NCBI GenBank assembly: GCA_022711435.1 | Contig: JAKLFB010000040.1 | Location: 1-54,597 of the forward strand | Length of the DNA: 54,597 nucleotides | From: Verrucomicrobiota bacterium | Lineage (GTDB): Bacteria > Verrucomicrobiota > Verrucomicrobiia > Limisphaerales > UBA1319 | Direction: 5' to 3' | Shown here: positions 41,830-48,911 of the stretch, one piece after another | How the letters are laid out: each line of letters starts with the position of its first letter | How positions within the stretch are numbered: the stretch's first letter is position 1 | The notes under the pieces: model-generated | What the model saw: the letters and a program-made list of their open reading frames with translations, nothing else | Told to the model about the DNA's origin: nothing | The model's database searches: none | Program-made: the position numbers and the translations under genes

Positions 41830-43851
41830 ATGAGTGAACGTAGCTTCTCGAGCCGCCGGCGCGGCGGCATGCGATTCCGCCCCGCAGGCGGATTGTCTTC
41901 ACGTCCCGGCCGCGGCGGCCGGATCCCCTCGGCGGCCCGGCCCGATCCCGCGGCCTTCCCCGTCCCCCAGGACACGGTCTTTAACCGGTCCCGGCATGCC
42001 CGGGAGATCGAGCGGTCGGAGAACCTGGCGGCCGGCCTGCCGCTGGAAGGCCCGCCCCCGATGGCGGCCGTGCCAGCCCCCGCCCCCGCCGACCCCGATG
42101 TTGGCCCCGCACCGCGCAAGAGGGATTTCCGCGAGCCCGACCTGTCGATTCCCGCCGAGGTCCAGGAGGAGAAGACCTCTGTGCCGGCCGCCATCGCCGA
42201 GCCTGCCGCCTCGGGCATCGTCGAGACCCTGCGCGCGGCAGCCAACCGCGTGATGCGCAAGGTCCAGCGGCTCATCAAGCCCACCAAGCGCATCCGGAAG
42301 GAGATCGTGATCAATGCCGAGTCGCTCGAGATCCGCGTGGCGGTCCTCGAGGAGGGCAAGCTCGAGGAGTTCACCATCGAGCGCACCGAGGAGGAGCGCC
42401 TGGTCGGAAGCATCTTCAAGGGGCGCGTCAAGAACCTCGAGGACGGCCTCAAGGCGGCCTTCGTCGACATCGGGTTCGAGAAGAACGCGTTTCTCCATTA
42501 TTGGGACATCGTGCCGAGCACGTTCGACAGCTCGATCGAGGTCGTCGAGCGCGAGGCGCGGCGCCGGGACCGTCCGCGGATCACCCCGAAGGACATCCCG
42601 CGGCTCTACGCCCCCGGCAGCGACATCGTGGTCCAGGTGACCAAGGGGCCGATCGGCACCAAGGGGCCGCGCGTCACCACAAACCTGGCATTGCCCGGCC
42701 GGTTCCTCGTGCTCCTGCCCAACTCGGATCAGTCGGGCATCTCGCGCAAGATCGAGCAGCCCGAAGAGCGGCAGCGGCTCAAGCGGATCCTGCGCGGATT
42801 GAAGATTCCCGAGGGCATGGGCGTCATCATCCGCACCGCCGGCGAGGGCCAGCAGGCGCGCTATTTCGTGCGCGACCTGGCGCTCCTGCTCGACGAATGG
42901 CGAGGGATCCAGGAGAAGATCACAAACAACCCTCCGGCCACCTGCGTGTTCCAGGAGCCGGATCTGATCGAGCGGACGGTGCGGGATTTTCTGACCGAAG
43001 GCGTCGAGCGGATTGTGGTGGATTCGAGCGCGGCCTACGAGCGGATGATCCGCATGATCCAGCGCATCTCGAAGCGCTCGATCCACAAGATCATCCTCTA
43101 CTCCGAGCCCCAGCCGCTGTTCGACCGGTTCAACATCTCGCGCCAACTCGACAACGCCTTCGCGCGCCAGGTCCACCTCAAGAGCGGCGGCTACATCGTC
43201 GTGGACGAGACCGAGGCCCTCGTAGCCATCGACGTCAACACCGGCAGCCACAAGGGCGGCAAAGACCAGGAATCGACCATCCTCAAGGTCAACCTCGAAG
43301 CCGCCGACGAGATCTGCCGCCAGCTCCGGCTCCGGAACATCGGCGGCCTGATTGTCCTGGACTTCATCGACATGAAATCCCGGCGCGACCAGCACACGGT
43401 CTACCAGCGGATGAAGGAGGGGCTCCGGCGCGACAAGGCCAAAACCCATATCCTGCCCCTCTCGCAGCTGGGCCTCATGGAAATGACCCGGCAGCGCCAC
43501 TCCGAAAGCTTCCGCTCCTCCGTCTACGACGATTGCCCCTACTGCAAGGGGCGCGCCAAGATCAAGAGCGCCCTCACCATGAGCGTCGAAATCCAGCGCA
43601 AGCTCATGGAGATCCTCCGCAAGCGCGACCGCGACGAGTCCGATTTCCAGCTCCGGGTCATCGTTCACCCCTCCGTCCTCGACCGGTTCCGCTCCGAAGA
43701 CGAAAAGCTGCTCATCGAGCTCGAAAAGCGCTATTACGGGAAGCTTTCCTTCCGCGCGGATCCCGCCTTCCATGTCGAGCAATACCGGATCCTCAACGCG
43801 ATGACCAACGAGCCGATCGCGGAGCAGGGAGCTATTCCCCCAGGATCTTGA
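41830..43851 (+). CDS. Ribonuclease E/G family protein
   Basis: This is a 673-residue protein; the ATG at 41830 lies three bases after rodA. The first ~140 residues are a charged, proline/alanine-rich unstructured extension. Then come RKEIVINAESLEIRVAVLEEGKLEEF, the S1-like RNA-binding domain (GSIFKGRVKNLEDGLKAAFVDIGFEKNAFLHY), the RNase-H-like catalytic part, and the metal residues in VAIDVNTGS and GLIVLDFIDM. Zn-link CPYC near residue 575 would hold the dimer. This is an RNase G-type enzyme with an N-terminal extension; it lacks the long C-terminal degradosome scaffold of RNase E. Its 3' end overlaps the convergent YjbQ gene by 20 bases. Reading frame upstream to 40759 is antiphase with rodA and ignored. 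Confidence 0.93.
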   Translation: MSERSFSSRRRGGMRFRPAGGLSSRPGRGGRIPSAARPDPAAFPVPQDTVFNRSRHAREIERSENLAAGLPLEGPPPMAAVPAPAPADPDVGPAPRKRDFREPDLSIPAEVQEEKTSVPAAIAEPAASGIVETLRAAANRVMRKVQRLIKPTKRIRKEIVINAESLEIRVAVLEEGKLEEFTIERTEEERLVGSIFKGRVKNLEDGLKAAFVDIGFEKNAFLHYWDIVPSTFDSSIEVVEREARRRDRPRITPKDIPRLYAPGSDIVVQVTKGPIGTKGPRVTTNLALPGRFLVLLPNSDQSGISRKIEQPEERQRLKRILRGLKIPEGMGVIIRTAGEGQQARYFVRDLALLLDEWRGIQEKITNNPPATCVFQEPDLIERTVRDFLTEGVERIVVDSSAAYERMIRMIQRISKRSIHKIILYSEPQPLFDRFNISRQLDNAFARQVHLKSGGYIVVDETEALVAIDVNTGSHKGGKDQESTILKVNLEAADEICRQLRLRNIGGLIVLDFIDMKSRRDQHTVYQRMKEGLRRDKAKTHILPLSQLGLMEMTRQRHSESFRSSVYDDCPYCKGRAKIKSALTMSVEIQRKLMEILRKRDRDESDFQLRVIVHPSVLDRFRSEDEKLLIELEKRYYGKLSFRADPAFHVEQYRILNAMTNEPIAEQGAIPPGS

Positions 43852-44251
43852 CCAGGACCCGCTTGCGGCGGCGGCCGTCGAACTCGCCGTAAAAGATCTG
43901 CTCCCACGGGCCCAGGTCGAGCTTGCCCCGGGTGATGGCCACCACCACCTCCCGGCCCATCACCTGTCGCTTCAAATGCGCGTCGGCGTTGTCCTCGCCC
44001 GTCCGGTTGTGGCGATACTGCGCGAGAGGCTCGTGCGGCGCCAGCTTCTCCAGCCAGACCTCGTAATCGTGATGAAGCCCGCTCTCGTCGTCGTTGATGA
44101 ACACCGAAGCCGTAATGTGCATCGCGTTCACCAGGCAGAGGCCCTCCTGCACCCCGCTCTGCCGCACGAGATTCTCCACGGTCGGGGTGATGTTGACCAA
44201 TCCACGCCGCTCCGGGACCTCGAACCACAGGTAATCCGTCAGATGTTTCAT
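43832..44251 (-). CDS. YjbQ/UPF0047 family protein
   Basis: This is a 139-residue protein from the ATG at 44251 (MKHLTDYLWFEVPERRGLVNITPTVENLV). Conserved blocks are CLVNAMHITASVFINDDESGLHHDYEVWLEKLAP, HNRTGEDNADAHLKRQVMGREVVVAITRGKLDLGPWEQIFYGEFDGRRRKRVLVKILGE. The family gives secondary thiamine-phosphate synthase activity in some members; the physiological role is unclear. Its length is typical. The last six codons overlap the end of the RNase gene on the other strand. Confidence 0.9.
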   Translation of the reverse strand: MKHLTDYLWFEVPERRGLVNITPTVENLVRQSGVQEGLCLVNAMHITASVFINDDESGLHHDYEVWLEKLAPHEPLAQYRHNRTGEDNADAHLKRQVMGREVVVAITRGKLDLGPWEQIFYGEFDGRRRKRVLVKILGE

Positions 44252-44307
44252 CGCCGCCAATTCTATCGCACTGGCACGGCGTTTGGCCAACCTTCATCCA
44301 GAGCGTG

Positions 44308-44530
44308 CAGAAGACAAGGCGGCGTGGTGGCGAACTTGTCGACCCGGCAGTTGAGTGTCTTCTCCCTCGCCTCCATGGCAATGGAGGAGAGGGCGGGGGA
44401 GAGGAGGTCGAGCATTTTTGTCTCTCCCTGTCCCTCCCCCCGCTCGTCCCTCGCGGGGGGAGGGGAATGGTGGCCGGCTTGCGAGAGACAAGGCGGCGGA
44501 CTCGTCCACCGAGTCGCCGATCGTCTTCTG
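44308..44530. repeat. Palindromic element with CAGAAGAC / GTCTTCTG ends
   Basis: The two ends are an exact 8-bp inverted repeat: CAGAAGAC (44308-44315) and GTCTTCTG (44523-44530). A 13-base direct repeat, AGACAAGGCGGCG, occurs at 44312-44324 and 44486-44498. Inside are two strong hairpins: CCTCCAT ... ATGGAGG, and CCCTCCCCCCGC ... CGCGGGGGGAGGG. It has no coding frame and occupies the gap between YjbQ and hemerythrin genes, so it is a non-autonomous or REP-like element. Confidence 0.65.
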
Positions 44531-44532
44531 TT

Positions 44533-44546
44533 TTGACCTGGGTCAA
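44533..44546. promoter_or_regulatory. FNR/DNR-like palindromic operator
   Basis: TTGACCTGGGTCAA is a perfect palindrome (TTGACC / GGTCAA) matching the TTGAC-N4-GTCAA type of CRP/FNR-family nitric-oxide and anaerobic regulators. It lies 34 bases before the hemerythrin ATG (44581), a position that fits activation at about -40 from a start. It sits just beyond the repeat's end. Recognition is by consensus only. Confidence 0.6.
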
Positions 44547-44580
44547 GGCGCCGGATCCAATCCCGAGACATCTTCGCCTC

Positions 44581-45186
44581 ATGAACGCAATGTCAACCGA
44601 ACATGTATGCGGGCCCATCGACACCATGATGCGCGAGCACCGGCTGATCGAGCAGGTCCTGGCCTCGCTGGCCGCCCTGGCCGCCCAGCTCGAGACGAAT
44701 CCCGCCGCGCCCCGCGAACGAATCGCCCAGTTCGCCGATTTCTTCCGCAACTTCGCGGACCGCTGCCACCATGGCAAGGAAGAGGACCAGCTGTTCGCCA
44801 AGCTCAACGAGTGCGGTTTTCCGCGGGAGCACGGCCCGGTGGGTGTCATGCTCGCCGAGCACGCCGAAGGCCGGAGGCATGTCGAGGCCCTGTCCAAGAT
44901 CGGGGCCGGGACCGGCCCTCTCCGCTCCGACGAGGCCGCCCAGGTGGTCAGCCATGCCCGCCAGTTCATCCCCCTGCTCCTGGATCACATCCGCAAGGAG
45001 GATCATGTCCTGTATCCCATGGCCCGGCAGGCTATACCCGCCGACGGAATGATCCAGCTCGACACGGCGTGCCGCGCCTACGACCAGGACCGGATCGGTC
45101 CCCTCGAGATCCAGCGCCTGCGCGACCTGGCAGCCGAACTGCTCCGGATCCATCCGCCCCACCCCGGGGTGCTTGCCCCAGCCTGA
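44581..45186 (+). CDS. Hemerythrin-like (HHE) protein
   Basis: This is a 201-residue protein. Residues around 15-180 show the hemerythrin-HHE cation-binding domain: MMREHRLIEQV (first His), DRCHHGKEEDQLF (H-x3-E), MLAEHAEGRRH (H-x3-H analog), and LDHIRKEDHVLYPMARQ (H-x4-D). This di-iron fold binds oxygen, NO or iron. Upstream is a perfect FNR-type palindrome, so it may sense or detoxify NO/oxygen under anaerobiosis. ATG at 44581 is the start (a frame open to 44305 runs through the repeat). The 263-base gap to moaE has no convincing riboswitch or gene. Confidence 0.88.
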   Translation: MNAMSTEHVCGPIDTMMREHRLIEQVLASLAALAAQLETNPAAPRERIAQFADFFRNFADRCHHGKEEDQLFAKLNECGFPREHGPVGVMLAEHAEGRRHVEALSKIGAGTGPLRSDEAAQVVSHARQFIPLLLDHIRKEDHVLYPMARQAIPADGMIQLDTACRAYDQDRIGPLEIQRLRDLAAELLRIHPPHPGVLAPA

Positions 45187-45449
45187 CTCGCCCGATTCGG
45201 CAGCCGGCTCCCGCGCTCCTGGCCGAAACGCGGATTTCAATCCGCACGGGTTTCAACCGAAAGCCATCCATTCGGACCCGCAGCCCCGCGCCATGACTTC
45301 CGCGCTTGCCCCGCCCATCCGGACCGGGTAACCATGGACTCAACATGCCGCTGTTCGGATTGTCTCCCGGGATCGGGTCGGGGACTCGGTCTGAATGACA
45401 CTGGAGACACTCGAATGGACATCGTTGCGGCCGGGATTGATCTGAATCC

Positions 45450-45866
45450 ATGCGCGTCGAAATCGAGTTCACGACCGGGAGGATCGGGCCGCGCTCGGAT
45501 CTGCCTCCCGAATGCGGCGGCCGCGCGGGCGCCGTCGTCGAGTTCAGCGGACGGGTCAGGGCCGACGAGGATGGGCGCCCGATCGCCGCGCTCGAATACA
45601 GCCTGGAGCAGTCGGTCGTCGAGCGCCTGATACGGGATCGGGCGGGCTGTCTGGACGGGCGATTCCCGTGTCTGCATGTCCGGGTGATCCATCGGACGGG
45701 GATCATTCCCGTGGGGGAAACCCCGCTTCAAATCGTGGCGGTGTCCGTCCATCGAAGCGAGGCGCTGGGGATGGTGGGCGCTCTGCTGGACTACATCAAA
45801 GAGGATCTCCCCGTCGTGAAACGTCCGATCGGAACGGATGACTCATCGAGAAAAAACATTGCATGA
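45450..45866 (+). CDS. moaE: MoaE, molybdopterin synthase large subunit
   Basis: This is a 138-residue protein. AGAVVEFSGRVRADEDGRPIAALEYSLE, HVRVIHRTGIIPVGETPLQIVAVSVHRSEALGMVGALLDYIKEDLPVVKR match MoaE, the catalytic subunit that uses MoaD thiocarboxylate to dithiolate precursor Z. No moaD lies beside it. Length is normal (about 140-150). The start has no clear Shine-Dalgarno. Its 3' end overlaps moeA by 29 bases. Confidence 0.9.
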   Translation: MRVEIEFTTGRIGPRSDLPPECGGRAGAVVEFSGRVRADEDGRPIAALEYSLEQSVVERLIRDRAGCLDGRFPCLHVRVIHRTGIIPVGETPLQIVAVSVHRSEALGMVGALLDYIKEDLPVVKRPIGTDDSSRKNIA

Positions 45867-47226
45867 GGAGCGGTCCGGCGCCCCGGTCTCTGCCGGCGGC
45901 TGGGGCTTGCGGCATCGGATGAACGGATCTCCCCGACATCGCTCCGTCCGATCCACGGCGGCGGCTGCCCCCGAGCCCGCCGGTCCCCAGGAGGTGATCG
46001 ATTGCCTGCGGGAAATCCTCCGTCCTTTGCCCGCGGAACGGATCGGCCTGGTGCGGGCTCTGGGGCGTGTCCTGCGCGAGACCATCGTCGCTCCGGAGGA
46101 CCAGCCGGCCTTTGACCGGTCGTCCGTGGACGGCTACGCGGTGCGGCGCGACGATCCTCGATCGAGATTCCGCGTGGTGGACGAGCTGCGGGCGGGGGAT
46201 TGGCGGCCCCGCCAGCTCGAGCCGGGCCAGTCGGTCGCGATCGCCACCGGCGCCGCTCTTCCCTGCGCCGGCCTCGAGGTCATGATGCTCGAGGATGTCC
46301 AAAGGCAGGGCGACTGGATCCGCGCGCGGCGCCGGCCGGGCGCTGCCCACATCCGATCTCGCGGCGAGGATGCGCGGGCGGGGGCAGTGCTGGCCGAGCC
46401 AGGCCTGGTGCTTGCGCCCGGCGCTCTGGCGCTTCTAGCCAGCAGCGGCCACACGCGGCTCTGGGTCACCCGCCAGACTCGAGCCCTTCACGTCGCCACC
46501 GGCGGCGAAATCGTCGACCCCCGACGAAAACCGGGCCCTGGACAGATTCGCGATGCCAATTCGATCCTGGTCCGTGCGTTTCTCGAGCCGTGGCAGGCCC
46601 GGCTCCGGCAGCTTCGCTCGCCCGAGGACCCGGCCGCTGCCGAAGCCCCGCTGGCTCGATGGCTCGGATCGCCCGATGGGGCCGAGCCGCCCGAGGACGG
46701 GGTGGACTTGCTGCTGATTTCCGGCGGGGCGAGCGTGGGCCCGCACGATCTGACTCGCGCTTGGCTCGAGCGATTGGGCTTCACAATCCGGATCCACCAG
46801 ACCCGGACGCGTCCGGGCAAACCGCTCCTGGTGGCCCAGCGCGGTTCCACGATCGCATTCGGCTTGCCGGGCAATCCGCTGGCCCATTTCGTGGCGCTCA
46901 ACCTGTATGTCCGAACGGCCTTGGAAGCCTTCAGCGGCACGCCCGCCAGACCGGGGTTTCGACGAGGCGTTTTGCAGTGCGGTCTGGCCTCGGATAGCTG
47001 CGAGCGCGAAACGTTTTGGCCGGCGCGGGGCGGATTCGAGGACGGCTGTGTCGTGCTGCAGCCGCTCCGATGGCGCAGTTCGGGCGACCTGACATCCCTG
47101 GCGGCGGCCAACGCCTTGATCCGGGTGCCCCGCGGCACGCGGCGCATGGCGCCCGGGCACGCCGTCGAGTTCGTCTCGGCATGCCTGGGGAGGAGCGACT
47201 TTGAAAATCGGACGAGTCACGATTAG
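45838..47226 (+). CDS. moeA: MoeA, molybdopterin molybdenumtransferase
   Basis: This is a 462-residue protein if ATG 45838 is used, or 435 from the ATG at 45919 (MNGSPRHRS). The first ~45 residues of the longer form are not conserved. Typical MoeA parts are ALGRVLRETIVAPEDQPAFDRSSVDGYAV, RAGDWRPRQLEPGQSVAIATGAALP, the MoCF-biosynthesis domain (LLLISGGASVGPHDLT), FTIRIHQTRTRPGKPLL, and GLPGNPLAHFVALNLYVR. It inserts molybdate into molybdopterin-AMP. It overlaps mogA by 26 bases, so the cluster is translationally linked. Confidence 0.93.
   Translation: MTHREKTLHEERSGAPVSAGGWGLRHRMNGSPRHRSVRSTAAAAPEPAGPQEVIDCLREILRPLPAERIGLVRALGRVLRETIVAPEDQPAFDRSSVDGYAVRRDDPRSRFRVVDELRAGDWRPRQLEPGQSVAIATGAALPCAGLEVMMLEDVQRQGDWIRARRRPGAAHIRSRGEDARAGAVLAEPGLVLAPGALALLASSGHTRLWVTRQTRALHVATGGEIVDPRRKPGPGQIRDANSILVRAFLEPWQARLRQLRSPEDPAAAEAPLARWLGSPDGAEPPEDGVDLLLISGGASVGPHDLTRAWLERLGFTIRIHQTRTRPGKPLLVAQRGSTIAFGLPGNPLAHFVALNLYVRTALEAFSGTPARPGFRRGVLQCGLASDSCERETFWPARGGFEDGCVVLQPLRWRSSGDLTSLAAANALIRVPRGTRRMAPGHAVEFVSACLGRSDFENRTSHD
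47187..47195 (+). promoter_or_regulatory. Shine-Dalgarno setting the TTG start of the mogA-like gene
   Basis: GGGGAGGAG lies five bases before TTG at 47201. It decides the start because no ATG or GTG lies near. It is inside the end of moeA. Confidence 0.6.
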
Positions 47227-47710
47227 CGATCGGGCGGCGGCGGGCCTATACGCCGATCAAAGCGGGCCCGAGATCGAACGCAGGTTGCGGGCGATTTTTG
47301 GCCCCGAGGCGTCGTTTGTCGCCGTCGTCATCCCCGATGAGCTGGATCGGGTGGCGGGCGTGTTGCGACAGTTGGCTGATCAGGACCGGTGCGATCTCAT
47401 CGTGACCACCGGCGGGACTGGCGTTGCGCCCCGGGACATCACGCCCGAGGCCACCCGGTCCGTGCTCGACCGGGAGTTGCCCGGTTTCGGGGAGCTGATG
47501 CGAATGCGATCCTATGACCAAGGCGTCCGCACCGCGGTCCTTTCGCGCGCCGTTGCGGGCGCCCGCGGATCGACCCTGATTGTCAACCTGCCCGGCAAGC
47601 CGCGCGCGGTGGCCGAATGCATCGGGTATCTCGAAGATGCCCTGGTCGAAGCGGTCTCGCTCTTGCACGGCCAGGATCCGCATGACGCGCCGCCCATGGC
47701 CCAGCGCTGA
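47201..47710 (+). CDS. mogA: MogA/MoaB-type molybdopterin adenylyltransferase
   Basis: This is a 169-residue protein starting with TTG (MKIGRVTISDRAAAGLYADQSGPEIERRL). MoCF fold: CDLIVTTGGTGVAPRDITPEATRSVLDRELPGFGELMR, and TLIVNLPGKPRAVAECIGYLEDAL. It activates molybdopterin with ATP before MoeA. MogA and MoaB cannot be split by eye; MogA is chosen because of the D-P-type ISDR start and lack of a MogA elsewhere. It ends six bases before moaA. Confidence 0.88.
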   Translation: MKIGRVTISDRAAAGLYADQSGPEIERRLRAIFGPEASFVAVVIPDELDRVAGVLRQLADQDRCDLIVTTGGTGVAPRDITPEATRSVLDRELPGFGELMRMRSYDQGVRTAVLSRAVAGARGSTLIVNLPGKPRAVAECIGYLEDALVEAVSLLHGQDPHDAPPMAQR

Positions 47711-47716
47711 ACCCCC

Positions 47717-48691
47717 ATGGATCGCTTCGGACGCACCATCGATTACTTGCGCGTTTCGGTGACCTGCCGCTGCAATGAACGCTGCCTCTATTGCATGCCG
47801 GAACCGAACGGCCGCCCCGTGGGCAACGGCGATTGCCTGACGGCCAACGAAATCCTGCGAGTGGTCCAGGCGGCCGCCAGCCTGGGCTTCCGCAAGATCC
47901 GTTTGACGGGCGGCGAGCCCTTGATGCGGCCGGACCTGTGCGACCTGATTCGGCAAGCGGCCGCCGTGCCGGGCATCGAAGGCATCGGTCTCTCGACCAA
48001 CGGGCTGAGACTCGCCAGCATCGCCCCTTCGCTGGCCGCCGCCGGTCTCGGAGGCGTCAATGTCAGCCTCGACACCCTCGATCCAGTCGCTTACCGCCGC
48101 ATGACCGGGGGCGACCTCCAGCGGGTGCTCGATGGAATCCGCGCGGCCCAGACCGCCGGATTCGCCCGGATCAAGCTCAATTGCGTGCTGATGCGCGGCA
48201 TCAACGAGGACCAGATCGAGCCGCTCGCCCGGTTTGCCGCCGCACGCGGCCTTCCCATCCGTTTCATCGAGCTGATGCCTATCACAACCTCCAAGGCCCC
48301 CGGTCGCCTGCGATTTCTGCCGGCCGAGGAAGCCATGGCTCGCCTGGGCCCTCCGGACGCGTGGATCCCGAGCCCTCGATCGAGCGGAGACTGGGGGCCA
48401 GCTCGCTATTATCGGCTGCCCGATAGGGACGCCTCGATCGGCTGGATCCGACCGCTCACCGATCCCCGGTTTTGCGATTCCTGCAATCGAATGCGCCTCA
48501 CGGCCGATGGGCAGCTCATGCCTTGCCTGGGCGATCCCACCGAGTTCGATCTCCGCCGCATCCTGCGCCAGTCCGCTTCCGACGAACCGGTCCGCGATTG
48601 CCTCTCGCAAGCGATCGCTGCCAAACCCAGGCAGCACCGGTTCAATCGCCTCGGCCAGCCCTGCCGCCCTATGTGCACCGTGGGCGGTTGA
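47717..48691 (+). CDS. moaA: MoaA, GTP 3',8-cyclase
   Basis: This is a 324-residue radical SAM enzyme: DYLRVSVTCRCNERCLYCMP carries the C-x3-C-x2-C cluster site; KIRLTGGEPLMRPDL, GLSTNGLRL and VNVSLDTLDPVAYRRMTGG follow. C-terminal second cluster: FCDSCNRMRLTADGQLMPCLG. The end MCTVGG keeps the essential Gly-Gly. It starts Moco synthesis from GTP. moaC and moaD, also needed, are not in the window. Confidence 0.96.
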   Translation: MDRFGRTIDYLRVSVTCRCNERCLYCMPEPNGRPVGNGDCLTANEILRVVQAAASLGFRKIRLTGGEPLMRPDLCDLIRQAAAVPGIEGIGLSTNGLRLASIAPSLAAAGLGGVNVSLDTLDPVAYRRMTGGDLQRVLDGIRAAQTAGFARIKLNCVLMRGINEDQIEPLARFAAARGLPIRFIELMPITTSKAPGRLRFLPAEEAMARLGPPDAWIPSPRSSGDWGPARYYRLPDRDASIGWIRPLTDPRFCDSCNRMRLTADGQLMPCLGDPTEFDLRRILRQSASDEPVRDCLSQAIAAKPRQHRFNRLGQPCRPMCTVGG

Positions 48692-48911
48692 ATCTCGCTG
48701 GGCCCCCTCTGGCACAATCTGAGGTGCAGTGGATTGGACCGTCCAAGTTTGCGACTTTTTTTGTTGCCATTGCCCCCAACCTGCATTCTATTACTGCCCA
48801 ATCAATGGAGAACCGGACTTGGCTGTCGGCGGCGAGGCAGTTGGATCGTCATCGAAGGGCGGTCGGGTTTCCATTGAGCGCCTGTATTAAGCCTGTGTTG
48901 ATGTTGATGTT

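Noticed and set aside
41899..43782. Long minus-strand open frame opposite the RNase E/G gene
   Set aside because: It is the antisense of a confidently identified gene in GC-rich DNA with strong codon bias; its product is low-complexity and has no family signature.
45187..45449. Possible Moco riboswitch before moaE
   Set aside because: No structure or sequence of the known Moco RNA motif could be recognised by eye; a covariance-model search would be needed.
45437..45450. TTGATCTGAATCCA, near-match to an FNR box
   Set aside because: It overlaps the moaE start codon, which is not a plausible operator position, and one arm is mismatched.
48692..48911. Possible small gene between moaA and the PA14 protein
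   Set aside because: The only frames are short and start in the moaA tail; a T-rich stretch near 48,755 is not a convincing terminator.
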